From contig NZ_RJJD01000015.1 of NCBI RefSeq assembly GCF_003721515.1, positions 348,258-412,257 on the forward strand: 64,000 nt of DNA, read 5' to 3'. The translations under genes and the position numbers were made by a program. The notes beneath the pieces were generated by a model. The model saw only the letters and a program-made list of their open reading frames with translations. It did not search any database and had not been told where the DNA came from. Shown piece by piece: positions 8,645 through 17,199 of the stretch (position 1 is its first letter; each line of letters starts with the position of its first letter). This stretch comes from Rufibacter latericius (GTDB taxonomy: Bacteria; Bacteroidota; Bacteroidia; Cytophagales; Hymenobacteraceae).

Positions 8645-9529
8645 TTACTGCCTTGCCCGGCTCATCAGAAAGGCGCGTAACGCTTTGTCTAAAGGTTCAT
8701 GCAGGTGGAATCGCTCGTAATGGATTTGTTTCTTGCGGGTATCGGTTTCCAGGGTGCGGAGCCATTCCTGCAACTGGGCCAGGTACTCGGCGCGTTGGGC
8801 TTCGGAACTGACTTGCAGGGTTTGGCCTGTCTCCAGATCCTGGAAGGAAACCTGCCCCTGATAGGTGAATTCGAGTTCGTTTTTGCCCATGAGGTGGAAG
8901 AGAAGGGTGTCTTTCTCCCGGGCTCCTATCTTGCGCAAAGCCTCCGTGATTTCGGAAGTCTGTTCATACATATCGGTGACCAGCACGGTGATCTCTTTTT
9001 GGCGCTTTTTGGCGAAAACGGGCGCTAAACGATCAGGCTCAGGAAAAGGGCCGTTTGCCTTCATCTGCTCCAGTTGGTAAAAGAACCGCTGTAGGTGTTG
9101 GTTTGATTGCTGCGGGGCCAGTTGCACCAATTGGTTTTCCTGCAGGATAAATAATCCCACGGCATCGCCTTGCTGCGTGGCCAGATACGCCAGCGCCGCT
9201 ACCAGATATCGGGCATAATCCAGCTTCGTTAAATCGCCGTCCTGATGGGCCATGGAGCCGCTGGCATCTACCACAAACCTTACCGCCACGCTGCTGTCTA
9301 CCTCTGACTCCCGGATGTAGTACCGGTCTGAGCGCGCGAACATCTTCCAATCCAACTGCCGAAGATCATCGCCGGGCTGGTAGCTCCTGTACTGCGCAAA
9401 CTCAATCCCCGCCCCCCTCCTGACGCTCTGGTTCTGCCCCAACAGAAAGCCATCCACCACCGCCTTCGCAATTAGGCGCAGGTCTTTGATGGCAGCAAAC
9501 GTTTGGGGGTTGAGGAGGCGGTGGGGCAT
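8645..9529 (-). CDS. DUF58 domain protein with vWA fold
   Basis: A 294-residue cytoplasmic protein. It has the DUF58 signature YRSYQPGDDLRQLDWKMFAR (residues 48-66), then a von Willebrand A core whose metal-binding motif DASGS is intact at 88-92. DUF58 proteins are encoded with MoxR ATPases, which are thought to act as chaperones that mature or insert metal into partner proteins. The MoxR gene lies upstream on the same strand, 159 bases away, the gap being filled by an 88-bp repeat. That spacing is unusually loose for this gene pair. Confidence 0.9.
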   Translation of the reverse strand: MPHRLLNPQTFAAIKDLRLIAKAVVDGFLLGQNQSVRRGAGIEFAQYRSYQPGDDLRQLDWKMFARSDRYYIRESEVDSSVAVRFVVDASGSMAHQDGDLTKLDYARYLVAALAYLATQQGDAVGLFILQENQLVQLAPQQSNQHLQRFFYQLEQMKANGPFPEPDRLAPVFAKKRQKEITVLVTDMYEQTSEITEALRKIGAREKDTLLFHLMGKNELEFTYQGQVSFQDLETGQTLQVSSEAQRAEYLAQLQEWLRTLETDTRKKQIHYERFHLHEPLDKALRAFLMSRARQ

Positions 9530-9570
9530 AATTTATTTTAGTTGTCAGACAGGCAGTACAAACTCTTTTT

Positions 9571-9658
9571 TGTCATCTTGGAAAGATCTTGTGGGTGAAC
9601 TAGAGAGGCTTTTACTTATGCTATTACAGTTTGCTCACAAGTTCCTTTCAGGATGACA
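9571..9658. repeat. 88-bp MITE-like element, copy 1
   Basis: Begins TGTCATCTTGGAAAGATCTT and ends CTTTCAGGATGACA, forming imperfect inverted ends. Interior GTGAACTAGAGAGGCTTT matches GCGAACTAGAAAAGCT in the copy at 58897. Other copies are at 11608-11697 and 58897-58985. Confidence 0.85.
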
Positions 9659-9688
9659 GATTAAAGGATGGATCACCTATAGTTTCAG

Positions 9689-10684
9689 CTATTTCAGAAT
9701 CCCTTGTGGCAACTCCACCCCTTTCAACAGTTCCTCCACCACTTTATCGGTGGTAATGTTGTCGGCTTCGGCGGTAAAGTTCACCAGTACGCGGTGCCGA
9801 AGCACGGGATAGGCCATGGTCTGCAAATCTGGCATGGTGACGGCAAAACGGCCTTGAAGCAGGGCGCGGGCTTTGGCGGTGAGGATTAGGGCTTGTCCCG
9901 CGCGCGGACCTGCTCCCCAGCGCACGAATTCCTGCACGAAGGCTACCGGGCTGTCTTCTGGGCGGGTGGCGCGCACCAACCGGGCTACATAGGCTATCAA
10001 GTCATCTGAAATGGAGACTTCGCGCACCAAGCTCTGCAAGGTCAGGATTTCCTCACCGGATAAAATAGGCTGTACCTTCTCCCGCTGTCTTCCGGTAGTA
10101 TTTTTCAGCACCGAGATTTCCTCCAGTTCCGTAGGGTACTTGATCTTGATGTAAAGCAGGAAGCGGTCTAGTTGGGCCTCAGGTAGTGGATAGGTGCCGC
10201 TTTGTTCAATAGGGTTCTGGGTAGCGAGCAAAAAGAAGGGACGCGGCAGCGGGTACGTCTTGCCTGCGTAGGTTACCTCAAATTCCTGCATGGCTTCCAG
10301 CAGGGCCGCCTGGGTTTTAGGAGGCGTCCGGTTGATTTCGTCCGCCAGGACGATGCTCGCGAAAATGGGGCCTTCATTGAACTGGAAGAAGCGCTTGCCG
10401 GTAGTGTGGTCTTCCTCCAGAACCTCGGTGCCCAGGATATCAGTGGGCATTAAGTCTGGCGTGAATTGGATGCGGCGGAAGGGCAAATCCACGGCACTGG
10501 CCAAGGTGCGCACCAACAGCGTTTTGGCCAAGCCCGGCACGCCTTCCAGCAGCCCGTGGCCACCAGCAAGCAGCGTGATCAGTACCTCGTCCAGTACTTC
10601 CTGCTGACCTACAATGATTTTATGGATTTCCTGCCGGAGCACCGGCAGTTTGCTTAACAGTTGGGTTACTTCTTGTGGCGTCAC
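9689..10684 (-). CDS. MoxR family AAA+ ATPase
   Basis: 331 residues with a Walker A GVPGLAKT (48-55), Walker B with DEIN (115-118), sensor 1 region ATQNPIEQ and the C-terminal AAA lid (PDLQTMAYPVLRHRVLVNF). MoxR ATPases use ATP to remodel partner proteins, typically vWA-domain proteins coded beside them. Here the DUF58 gene follows on the same strand and a DUF4159 gene precedes it. This is the normal composition of the locus, though the genes are spread by repeats. Confidence 0.95.
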   Translation of the reverse strand: MTPQEVTQLLSKLPVLRQEIHKIIVGQQEVLDEVLITLLAGGHGLLEGVPGLAKTLLVRTLASAVDLPFRRIQFTPDLMPTDILGTEVLEEDHTTGKRFFQFNEGPIFASIVLADEINRTPPKTQAALLEAMQEFEVTYAGKTYPLPRPFFLLATQNPIEQSGTYPLPEAQLDRFLLYIKIKYPTELEEISVLKNTTGRQREKVQPILSGEEILTLQSLVREVSISDDLIAYVARLVRATRPEDSPVAFVQEFVRWGAGPRAGQALILTAKARALLQGRFAVTMPDLQTMAYPVLRHRVLVNFTAEADNITTDKVVEELLKGVELPQGILK

Positions 10685-10761
10685 GTGGGGCAGAAACTAA
10701 ACGGTACTACTTGGACTAGTAAGTAAGCGATTGTTCTTGAATTTGCCTTTTCGATTCTGAT

Positions 10762-10788
10762 TTGTTTTCAGGAAAACAGGGCAAAAAC
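10762..10788. repeat. dispersed palindrome core
   Basis: TTGTTTTCAGGAAAACAGGG followed by CAAAAAC. It lies in the gap between the MoxR and DUF4159 genes. Confidence 0.65.
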
Positions 10789-10805
10789 ACTTTTCATTAT
10801 TCTTG

Positions 10806-10900
10806 CGCTGCCGCGAGCCTCGGGCTCGTGTCCGCACGCAGTTCAATGCAATGGTCTTATCAGCAATGCGAAAGCACGAGCCGGAGGCTCACGCCAGCGG
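10806..10900. repeat. REP-like inverted repeat
   Basis: GCGAGCCTCGGGCTCGTG (10813-10830) is matched in inverted form by CACGAGCCGGAGGCTCACGC (10875-10894). Each arm is itself a GAGCC/GGCTC palindrome, as in REP elements. Only one copy is seen here. Confidence 0.65.
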
Positions 10901-10920
10901 AGCTAGTTGTCCGTTTTCAC

Positions 10921-10950
10921 TTCGTTTACAAGAAAACAGGCTGGAAACGG
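10921..10950. repeat. dispersed palindrome
   Basis: TTCGTTTACAAGAAAACAGG followed by CTGGAAACGG, nine bases before the stop codon of the DUF4159 gene. Confidence 0.5.
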
Positions 10951-10958
10951 AGGCATCT

Positions 10959-11579
10959 TTAACTGGTGAGCGCGTACATCAGGATATTCACCCCGAATTT
11001 AGTGTTGTCCTCGGCTAGCCAGCGCTTGTTTCTAAAGTCATAGTCCCACTCGCAGCCGTAGTCTTTGTTGCTGTAGAGCACAGCAATGCGTCCATTCACT
11101 TCGTAGGCTTTGAGGTAATCATGCACCAGGTCATCGCCCCAGCCGTTGAGTTCAAACGACGTGGTAGGCGGACCTTCCTCGAACTTGAAAAAAGATCGGT
11201 ACAACGGATGCGTATTAGGAAGCTTCTTCAACGCTCTCGGCCCGAAACAGACGCGCATCTGCTCTTCAAACGAACGGGCAAACAATCCGTCTATGTCATG
11301 GTTGCAATCGTCCACGAACACGAAGCCGCCGTTTTGCACGTACTTTACGAAATTGGCTTTCTCCTTGGCGTTGAACTGCACCAGTTTGTGGCCGCTCATA
11401 TAACAAAAAGGATAACGGAACAGCTCGGCACTTTCCAGCGGAATCACTTTCTCCTGCTCCACAATAGGCACAGTCGTGTACTCCACCAGCGAGTGCAGCA
11501 GGTTAGAGGGCATGCGCTGATCGGTGTCCCAGTTGCCGGATCGGTATTGCAGGCGTACGAAGGTGAAGGGAGTAGGCAT
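10959..11579 (-). CDS. DUF4159 domain protein
   Basis: A 206-residue protein with the DUF4159 pattern: N-terminal FVRLQYRSGNWDTD, central YPFCYMSGHKLVQF and GGFVFVDDCNHD, a glutamine-amidotransferase-like (flavodoxin-type) alpha/beta core. DUF4159 genes are found with MoxR and DUF58 genes in many bacteria; the molecular role is unknown. It is the first gene in the minus-strand series DUF4159-MoxR-DUF58, with 274 bases of repeats before MoxR. Confidence 0.85.
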   Translation of the reverse strand: MPTPFTFVRLQYRSGNWDTDQRMPSNLLHSLVEYTTVPIVEQEKVIPLESAELFRYPFCYMSGHKLVQFNAKEKANFVKYVQNGGFVFVDDCNHDIDGLFARSFEEQMRVCFGPRALKKLPNTHPLYRSFFKFEEGPPTTSFELNGWGDDLVHDYLKAYEVNGRIAVLYSNKDYGCEWDYDFRNKRWLAEDNTKFGVNILMYALTS

Positions 11580-11607
11580 TATGGCGAAGTTCCTACATAT
11601 ATTTAAT

Positions 11608-11697
11608 TGTCATCCTGAAAGGATCTTATGGACAAGCTGTAATGACGTTTGCTTAAGCGGATTTCTAGTTCGCTTACAAGGTCCTTTCAGAATGACA
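11608..11697. repeat. 90-bp MITE-like element, copy 2
   Basis: Begins TGTCATCCTGAAAGGATCTT and ends GGTCCTTTCAGAATGACA. The interior is inverted relative to the other copies (CTAGTTCGCTTACAAG near 11665). It lies just upstream of the DUF4159 start. Confidence 0.85.
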
Positions 11698-11756
11698 AAT
11701 AGGAAGTTAATCACAAAAGGGAAGGGAATATAATTCGCCTACCCAGTTTTTGACCT

Positions 11757-11781
11757 TATTTTCAGAAAACAGCCCGAAAAC
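11757..11781. repeat. dispersed palindrome core
   Basis: TTATTTTCAGAAAACAGCCC followed by GAAAAC, next to the TldE terminator. Confidence 0.65.
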
Positions 11782-11783
11782 AA

Positions 11784-11812
11784 AAAATCCCCTCTCTATG
11801 AGGAGAGGGGTT
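11784..11812 (-). terminator. terminator of the tldE-like gene
   Basis: On the minus strand CCCCTCTC pairs with GAGAGGGG over a six-base loop and is followed by ATTTTTTG. It starts 14 bases past the stop. Confidence 0.75.
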
Positions 11813-11823
11813 AAAGTTCAAAC

Positions 11824-13140
11824 TTACACCGCGTCAGACAAGCTGGTGAAGGTGAAGTCTCTGATTTTCATAGGGGGTACCAGGTTGCCGCCGATGCGCT
11901 GCGGTTTGCCCAAGGCCTCCAGATTGTTGAGCATGATAACTGGGCTCTCGTTGAATCGGAAGTTCTTCACCGGGTGCTTGATCTTGCCGTTCTCAATGTA
12001 GAAAGTTCCGTCGCGGGTAAGGCCCGTGTAGAGCAGGGTTTGTGGGTCAACGGCCCGGATGTACCAGAGACGCGTTACCAAGATACCTTTCTGGGTGCCT
12101 TTGATGAGGTCTTCCAGGCTCTGGTTACCGCCGGCCATGATGAAGCCGCCTGGGGCAGGCAATCCTTTCACGCCTTTTTTCTCGGCCCAAAAGCGAGAGT
12201 AGGTCAGGTTTTTCACCACGCCTTTGTCAATCCAGGTCACTTTCTCCTGCGGACGACCATCGCCGGCCCAGGTGGAAGTAGGAATCTCGGGGTTGGTGGG
12301 GTCTGAGGTGATGGTCACGCGCTCGTCAAACATCTTCTCGCCCAGTTTGGTCTTGCCACCCGGTTTGCTCAGGAAAGAGCGGCCTTCCTCGGCGTTACGC
12401 GCGTCAATGCTGCGGAACATATTTTCCAGCAAATCAACGGCAGCGGTAGGCTCCAGAATCACGGTGTACTTGCCGGGCTCCACGGCTTTGGCGTTCATAG
12501 AACCCAGGGCTTTCTGCGCAGCGATCTCTGAGGCAGCCCCCGTATCTAATTTAGAAACATCGCTCACATCGCGGGTTACATAGCCGGAGCCGGTGCCGTC
12601 GGCGGTTCGCATGGTCACCGAGAAATCCACGTCTGAGCTTTGATTGTAGGCGAATAGGCCTTTGGAGTTCATCTTGGCGCTGAATCCGCTGCGGTCTTCC
12701 CAGAAACCCGCAGCCGTCAGTTTCTTGCTGTCGGCGAGCTGCATGCTTTTAGCGGCGGCGCTGGCGCGATACTCTGGGTCAATGTCATGGGTGGTCTTGA
12801 ACCAGGCATTGCTGGGCAAGTACGTTTGAGGGCCGAGCATGGGCACGTATTCCGGACTTTCCGGAGCAATGCGAGCCACCTCTTCGGCGCGGCGCACTAC
12901 TTTTTCCAGCGAGGCATCATCAAACTCATTGATGGTGGCCACGCCGGACCGCTTTCCGAAACGGGCTTCCACCGCCAGAGACATGTTTTCTTCCTCGCCG
13001 CTGGTAGACACCGTGCTGCGGGCGTAGCGGATGTTGCCGCCTTTATAACCGCTGAGGTTTACCTCACACTCATCGGCTTTGGAATAGCTCAGGGCCTTTT
13101 TCAGGAGCGCCTGCGCTTGATCTTTATTTAATATTGCCAT
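11824..13140 (-). CDS. TldE/PmbA family protein
   Basis: 438 residues of the modulator-of-gyrase (TldE/PmbA) family: N-terminal domain ECEVNLSGYKGGNIRYARS, then the C-terminal barrel with STWAGDGRPQEKVTW. It lacks the HExxxH zinc motif, as expected for the non-catalytic half of the TldD/TldE heterodimer, which trims unstructured peptides such as modified-peptide leaders. The protein starts MAILNKDQAQ and shows no signal peptide, unlike its TldD partner. It is the second gene of the pair, 76 bases after tldD. Confidence 0.92.
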   Translation of the reverse strand: MAILNKDQAQALLKKALSYSKADECEVNLSGYKGGNIRYARSTVSTSGEEENMSLAVEARFGKRSGVATINEFDDASLEKVVRRAEEVARIAPESPEYVPMLGPQTYLPSNAWFKTTHDIDPEYRASAAAKSMQLADSKKLTAAGFWEDRSGFSAKMNSKGLFAYNQSSDVDFSVTMRTADGTGSGYVTRDVSDVSKLDTGAASEIAAQKALGSMNAKAVEPGKYTVILEPTAAVDLLENMFRSIDARNAEEGRSFLSKPGGKTKLGEKMFDERVTITSDPTNPEIPTSTWAGDGRPQEKVTWIDKGVVKNLTYSRFWAEKKGVKGLPAPGGFIMAGGNQSLEDLIKGTQKGILVTRLWYIRAVDPQTLLYTGLTRDGTFYIENGKIKHPVKNFRFNESPVIMLNNLEALGKPQRIGGNLVPPMKIRDFTFTSLSDAV

Positions 13141-13216
13141 TGTATGGTATCACGTATCAGGTAGCAAGACACACAACTGTTTTAAGTCGATCCTATCTCG
13201 CCAGCTTCATTTCTAA

Positions 13217-14860
13217 TTAAATCTTACGACCAGTATTTATCACGTTTACTCCGTTGAACCGAGTGTGCGATGAGCCGTGGGAAACGGCGCTTACCTGGCT
13301 GGGTTGGCCTTTTCCGTCGAAGAAAGAGCCGAACATGCGGTAATCGCTCTCGTCGCAGACGGCGGCGCAGGAGTTCCAGAATTCCTGGGTGTTGCTTTGG
13401 TAGGCCACATCTTCCAGCATGCCTACTATTTTGCCGCCTTTGATCTCGTAGAACAGCTGTCCGCCGAACTGGAAGTTGTAGCGCTGCTGGTCAATGGAGT
13501 AGGAACCCCGGCCTGCGATGTAGATACCACGGTCTATGCCCTTGATCATCTCATCTACGCTCAATTTCTGCTTACCCGGTGCCAGGGACACGTTAGGCAT
13601 ACGCTGGAACTGCACGGAACTCCAGTTATCGGCGTATGAACAGCCGTGCGATTCTTTTTCGCCGATGATGTGCGCCTGGTCGCGGGTGGCTTGGTAATTC
13701 ACCAGTGTGCCGTCCTTAATCAAATCCCAGCGTTTGGTCTTTACGCCTTCATCGTCGTAGCCCACAGCTCCCAGAGAACCTTCCTGCACCTTATCGGCGA
13801 AGATGTTCACTAGTTTGCTGCCGTACGGGAAGTTTTTGGTTTTCCACTTTTCCAGCGTAGCGAAAGAGGTACCGGCGTAATTGGCTTCGTAACCCAGTAC
13901 GCGGTCCAGTTCCAGCGGGTGACCCACACTTTCGTGGATAGTTAAGCCGAGGTGATTAGGGTCCAGCACCAGGTCGTATTTGCCAGCCATCACCGATTTG
14001 GCGGTAAGTTTCTCGCGGGCCTGTTTGGCGGCTAAGCCAGCATCGGCGACAATGTCATAGTATTTGTCATAGCCAATTAGGCCGGTGCCCTCGGGGCCTT
14101 TCATGGTAGGCGCTTTCACGGTAAGGTACTCAAAGCCCATGCCCATGGGGGCGCTCAAAGCATCGCGGGTTTTGAATTTGCCGGAGGCTTTATCTACCGC
14201 AGTCACGGTAAAGTTAGGCCAAATGCGGTGGATGTCCTGGTCAATGTAAGAGCCGTCGGTAGAGGCGAAGTATTTCTGCTCGTTTATCTGAAACAAGGCC
14301 GAATTCACGAAGTTGGCGCCGCCAGCCAGCGCGGCGGCGTTGGCAGCCAGCAGCAGATCGGCTTTCTCAGAAACCGGAACGGCGAAGGCGTTCTGGTTTA
14401 TGGGCGTTTTCCAGGAAACCTCGCCATACCCTTTCTGCGGGGCTAAAACCACAGGTTCTTTCTGCAGTTTGGAGTTGGCCTTGGCAATGGCTACGGCTTG
14501 CTCGGCGGCTTTGGCAATGCCTTTGTCGCTCACGTCTGAGGTGGCCGCGAAGCCCCAGGTGCCGTTGGCAATCACGCGTACGCCCACGCCATACGACTCG
14601 GTGGTGCTGATGCCCTGCACTTGCTTTTCACGGGTGAACATGTTCTGGGCCAGGTAACGCCCAATGCGTACATCGGTGTAGGTGGCGCCTTTGCTTTTGG
14701 CGGCGTTGAGCGCCACATCGGCGAGGCGCTTTTTCAGGGCCACGTCTACGGTTTCCAGCGCGCGGGCGGGGTCAATCTCATGACCGAACGTAGGAATGCC
14801 GGAAAGCATCAGCCCTCCAACGCCCATGGCGGTCAGTCCAATAAAATCACGTCTTTTCAA
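13217..14860 (-). CDS. tldD: TldD metalloprotease with Tat-like leader
   Basis: TldD family protein with the zinc motif IHESVGHPLE (HExxxH). A TTG start at 14860 gives 547 residues beginning (M)KRRDFIGLTAMGVGGLM, a twin-arginine signal-like leader; an in-frame ATG at 14950 would give 577 residues, but that ATG lies within a copy of the dispersed palindrome, so the TTG is preferred. TldD normally forms a cytoplasmic heterodimer with TldE, cleaving peptides in a central cavity. The leader raises the possibility of export or membrane tethering. tldE follows 76 bases downstream. Confidence 0.9.
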   Translation of the reverse strand: MKRRDFIGLTAMGVGGLMLSGIPTFGHEIDPARALETVDVALKKRLADVALNAAKSKGATYTDVRIGRYLAQNMFTREKQVQGISTTESYGVGVRVIANGTWGFAATSDVSDKGIAKAAEQAVAIAKANSKLQKEPVVLAPQKGYGEVSWKTPINQNAFAVPVSEKADLLLAANAAALAGGANFVNSALFQINEQKYFASTDGSYIDQDIHRIWPNFTVTAVDKASGKFKTRDALSAPMGMGFEYLTVKAPTMKGPEGTGLIGYDKYYDIVADAGLAAKQAREKLTAKSVMAGKYDLVLDPNHLGLTIHESVGHPLELDRVLGYEANYAGTSFATLEKWKTKNFPYGSKLVNIFADKVQEGSLGAVGYDDEGVKTKRWDLIKDGTLVNYQATRDQAHIIGEKESHGCSYADNWSSVQFQRMPNVSLAPGKQKLSVDEMIKGIDRGIYIAGRGSYSIDQQRYNFQFGGQLFYEIKGGKIVGMLEDVAYQSNTQEFWNSCAAVCDESDYRMFGSFFDGKGQPSQVSAVSHGSSHTRFNGVNVINTGRKI

Positions 14861-14947
14861 GGTTTGTTTTGTTAGGTAAGCGAGAGTTTCAGAAGCAAGC
14901 CAGTTTGCCTCCCTTAAGTTTACCGGTTGTTCAGGAGGAAAACAAGC

Positions 14948-14975
14948 CATTTTCCTAAAAACAGCCTCAAAACAG
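14948..14975. repeat. dispersed palindrome
   Basis: CCATTTTCCTAAAAACAGCC followed by TCAAAACAG. It spans the spurious upstream ATG of tldD. Confidence 0.65.
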
Positions 14976-15096
14976 ATTTGGGCCTCCTATGTAAGAAGAC
15001 CGATAAGGAGCTGTTGCCATCAATGTCCAGGGTATTCAGCCTGCTTTTCAGATGAAATGTTTCAGGCAGAAATAACGATGCACATAGGTAAAAAGG

Positions 15097-15128
15097 AAAG
15101 CCCCGGCAGATGGTTCTGCCGGGGCTTT
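15097..15128 (-). terminator. terminator of the head-GIN gene
   Basis: A 14-bp perfect stem (AAAGCCCCGGCAGA at 15097-15110 with 15115-15128) and a four-base loop, with A/T runs on both sides. Confidence 0.85.
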
Positions 15129-15148
15129 TATCCTGTCAAAAAAAGAGA

Positions 15149-15856
15149 CTAGATAGGCCTTACTTTGCCCATGCCGCTATGGTTGATTTTAGGCGAACCT
15201 TTGTAGTCTACGCTCACAATGCCGGCGGCCTCTACGTTCAGTTCTTTGGACACGTTTACCTCGGCGTGGCTGGCCCCGGCGGCGTCAATGGTCAGGTAAT
15301 CGGTTTTCAGGTTCAGGGCTTTGAGGTTAGAGGCACCGGCCAGATCCAGTTGAACGGTTTCGGCGCGACCGCTAAGGGATACCTTGGTGCCTCCGGCCAT
15401 ATCGGCGTCCAGTTTCTTCACCTGTAAAGCCATTTCCACGTTGATGCCTCCCGCAAAGTCCAGCTTCAGGGTAGAGCCGTTGATGGTATTGGTGGTGGTA
15501 AGTTTTATGCCTCCGGCCAGTTCCAAAGCTTCCAGGTCACGCACGGTTACGTAGGCTTTCAGGCGTTTGGCGTTCCGGATGGTGTTGTCTTTTGTTTTGA
15601 TGGTGAGCATGCCGTTTTCCACAGTTGACTCAATGAAGGGCAGGATGTTTTCCTCGGCCTCCAGTTTCAGGCTTGGGGTGGCTCCTTGGGTGAGGACTAC
15701 CTCAAACCCGCCGCTCACCCGCAGGGCCTTGAAAGAACTTACCTGGCGGGTTTCGGTTTTGTATTTTCCGTTTCCTTCTACAGATTGGGCTTGCGCCTGC
15801 GCTACGAAACCTATTAGGGCGAGGAGCAACAAAAGAGAATAGAATGTCTTTTTCAT
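15149..15856 (-). CDS. head-GIN domain (DUF2807) exported protein
   Basis: 235 residues: signal peptide of about 24 residues (ending AQAQAQ), then the DUF2807 adhesin fold with its repeating beta turns (FKALRVSGGFEVVLTQG, LEALELAGGIKL, LDLAGASNLKAL, TIDAAGASHAEV). The family forms a right-handed beta solenoid and is abundant in Bacteroidota envelopes; its ligand is not known. It has its own terminator and no obvious operon partner. Confidence 0.9.
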   Translation of the reverse strand: MKKTFYSLLLLLALIGFVAQAQAQSVEGNGKYKTETRQVSSFKALRVSGGFEVVLTQGATPSLKLEAEENILPFIESTVENGMLTIKTKDNTIRNAKRLKAYVTVRDLEALELAGGIKLTTTNTINGSTLKLDFAGGINVEMALQVKKLDADMAGGTKVSLSGRAETVQLDLAGASNLKALNLKTDYLTIDAAGASHAEVNVSKELNVEAAGIVSVDYKGSPKINHSGMGKVRPI

Positions 15857-15945
15857 GGGTTTAGAAGAGATAGAATGCGTTGGTGTTTCTTTTATAGATG
15901 CAAAAATCCTCCAAGGGTTGCTCGTCCCCTGGCCCAGAAGAGAAA

Positions 15946-16983
15946 TTAAATCGCCAGACTCACCACCATGCCCAGCAGCAGCGTCGTTACGCCGGCAATG
16001 AGGTAAAAGAACAGCAGCGTGGCCATGTTGAAGAACGTACGCAGGTACCCGCGTTTGAAAACCCGCCGCAGCCCGAAGAAAAGGTACAGGAAGCCCAGCA
16101 AATTCGCCCAGCCAAACAGGTCAATGGAGGTAAACAGGTACAAAGAGAGCATGTACAGAATGTACAGCACAAAGTAGAAGCAATGCAGGTGGATGCTGAA
16201 GATAAGGTGCTCCATGTAAAAGCGCCGCGCCCGGAAAAAGACCAACTTGAGCAGCAGCGCGAAGACCGGCATAAGCACAAACATCATCAACGAGATGTAT
16301 TTAAGCCCTTTCGCAATGAGTTCGTTTTTTGAGAGGCGCTGGAATTCGGCGGTTTTTTGCAAGAGTCCGCGCGTAAACCAATTGTGGCTTTTGACATTGA
16401 ATGTGTTAAGGGCAGAATCTAACTGAGCGGTGGAGGCATGCGCCGGAATGCTGTCCAGCGTGGAGAAATTATATTGTTCGGCCGGCGTATCTGCCACCAG
16501 AAGGCTGTCCATGTTAAGGTTTTTCTCCTCTAACCTTTCCCTGATAATGTTCCGGATGGAGTCAGGGGCTTGGGGCGCGGCCTTGGTGATGAGGCTGTTT
16601 ACCTGAAGCGGAGCTTTTCTTAATTGGCTTCCCAAGCTTCGTTCTCCGCCTTCAACATGGCCCACGCGCAGGGAGAGCAGGAAAAAGAAGACAAAACTGA
16701 TGAACACGTACAACCTGATAGGCGGCACATATCCCATGCGGCGTCCTCGGTGGAACTCGTTGGTGAGTTTGCCGGGCGCAAAAAGCAGGTATTTGAGCGT
16801 AACCCAGAACTTGCTGTCATAGTGGATAGTGCCTTCCAGCAGCTCCAGCGCCACATGCTGGAAAGGAACGTTCAGGTCATGGTTCTCCTGCCCGCATTTA
16901 GGGCAGAAATTGTCTGGCTGCTCTTTGGTAAAGGCATACTCACAATTGGTACAGACCGGATATTTGCGCAAGTGCTTTGCCAT
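15946..16983 (-). CDS. DUF3667 zinc-ribbon membrane protein
   Basis: From the ATG at 16983 the protein has 345 residues. The N-terminus is a zinc ribbon with Cys11, Cys14, Cys27 and Cys30 (VCTNCEYAF and FCPKCGQ), followed by the conserved THYDSKFW-like block (IHYDSKFWVTL) and the GRRMGYVPPIRLYVFISFVFFF segment typical of DUF3667, then four or five membrane helices. The role of this Bacteroidota family is unknown. A longer frame opens at 17052, but the family start matches MAKHLRKYPVC. Confidence 0.88.
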   Translation of the reverse strand: MAKHLRKYPVCTNCEYAFTKEQPDNFCPKCGQENHDLNVPFQHVALELLEGTIHYDSKFWVTLKYLLFAPGKLTNEFHRGRRMGYVPPIRLYVFISFVFFFLLSLRVGHVEGGERSLGSQLRKAPLQVNSLITKAAPQAPDSIRNIIRERLEEKNLNMDSLLVADTPAEQYNFSTLDSIPAHASTAQLDSALNTFNVKSHNWFTRGLLQKTAEFQRLSKNELIAKGLKYISLMMFVLMPVFALLLKLVFFRARRFYMEHLIFSIHLHCFYFVLYILYMLSLYLFTSIDLFGWANLLGFLYLFFGLRRVFKRGYLRTFFNMATLLFFYLIAGVTTLLLGMVVSLAI

Positions 16984-17140
16984 ACAGCGTCTTCTCTTCT
17001 TCCTATATATATCAGAAGCAATATACTGCAAACTGTGGCAAGTGGCAAACAAATGGAAAAGCTTGCCCTGAATTGAAAACCGCTACACTTGTTTACCAAC
17101 GGGCTGTGGGAAACCTAAAGAAGCCAGGAAACAGACTAGT

Positions 17141-17176
17141 CGTTTAGGACCTTTTTTCTGGAAACAGCTCTTAAAC
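17141..17176. repeat. dispersed palindrome
   Basis: CGTTTAGGACCTTTTTTCTG followed by GAAACAGCTCTTAAAC, with both outer and inner halves recognisable. Confidence 0.65.
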
Positions 17177-17199
17177 CGGTTGACCAGGTTTTCCTCCCT

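Noticed and set aside
14861-14950. Upstream ATG extension of TldD
   Set aside because: The ATG lies inside a dispersed palindrome; the TTG at 14860 gives a normal Tat-like leader.
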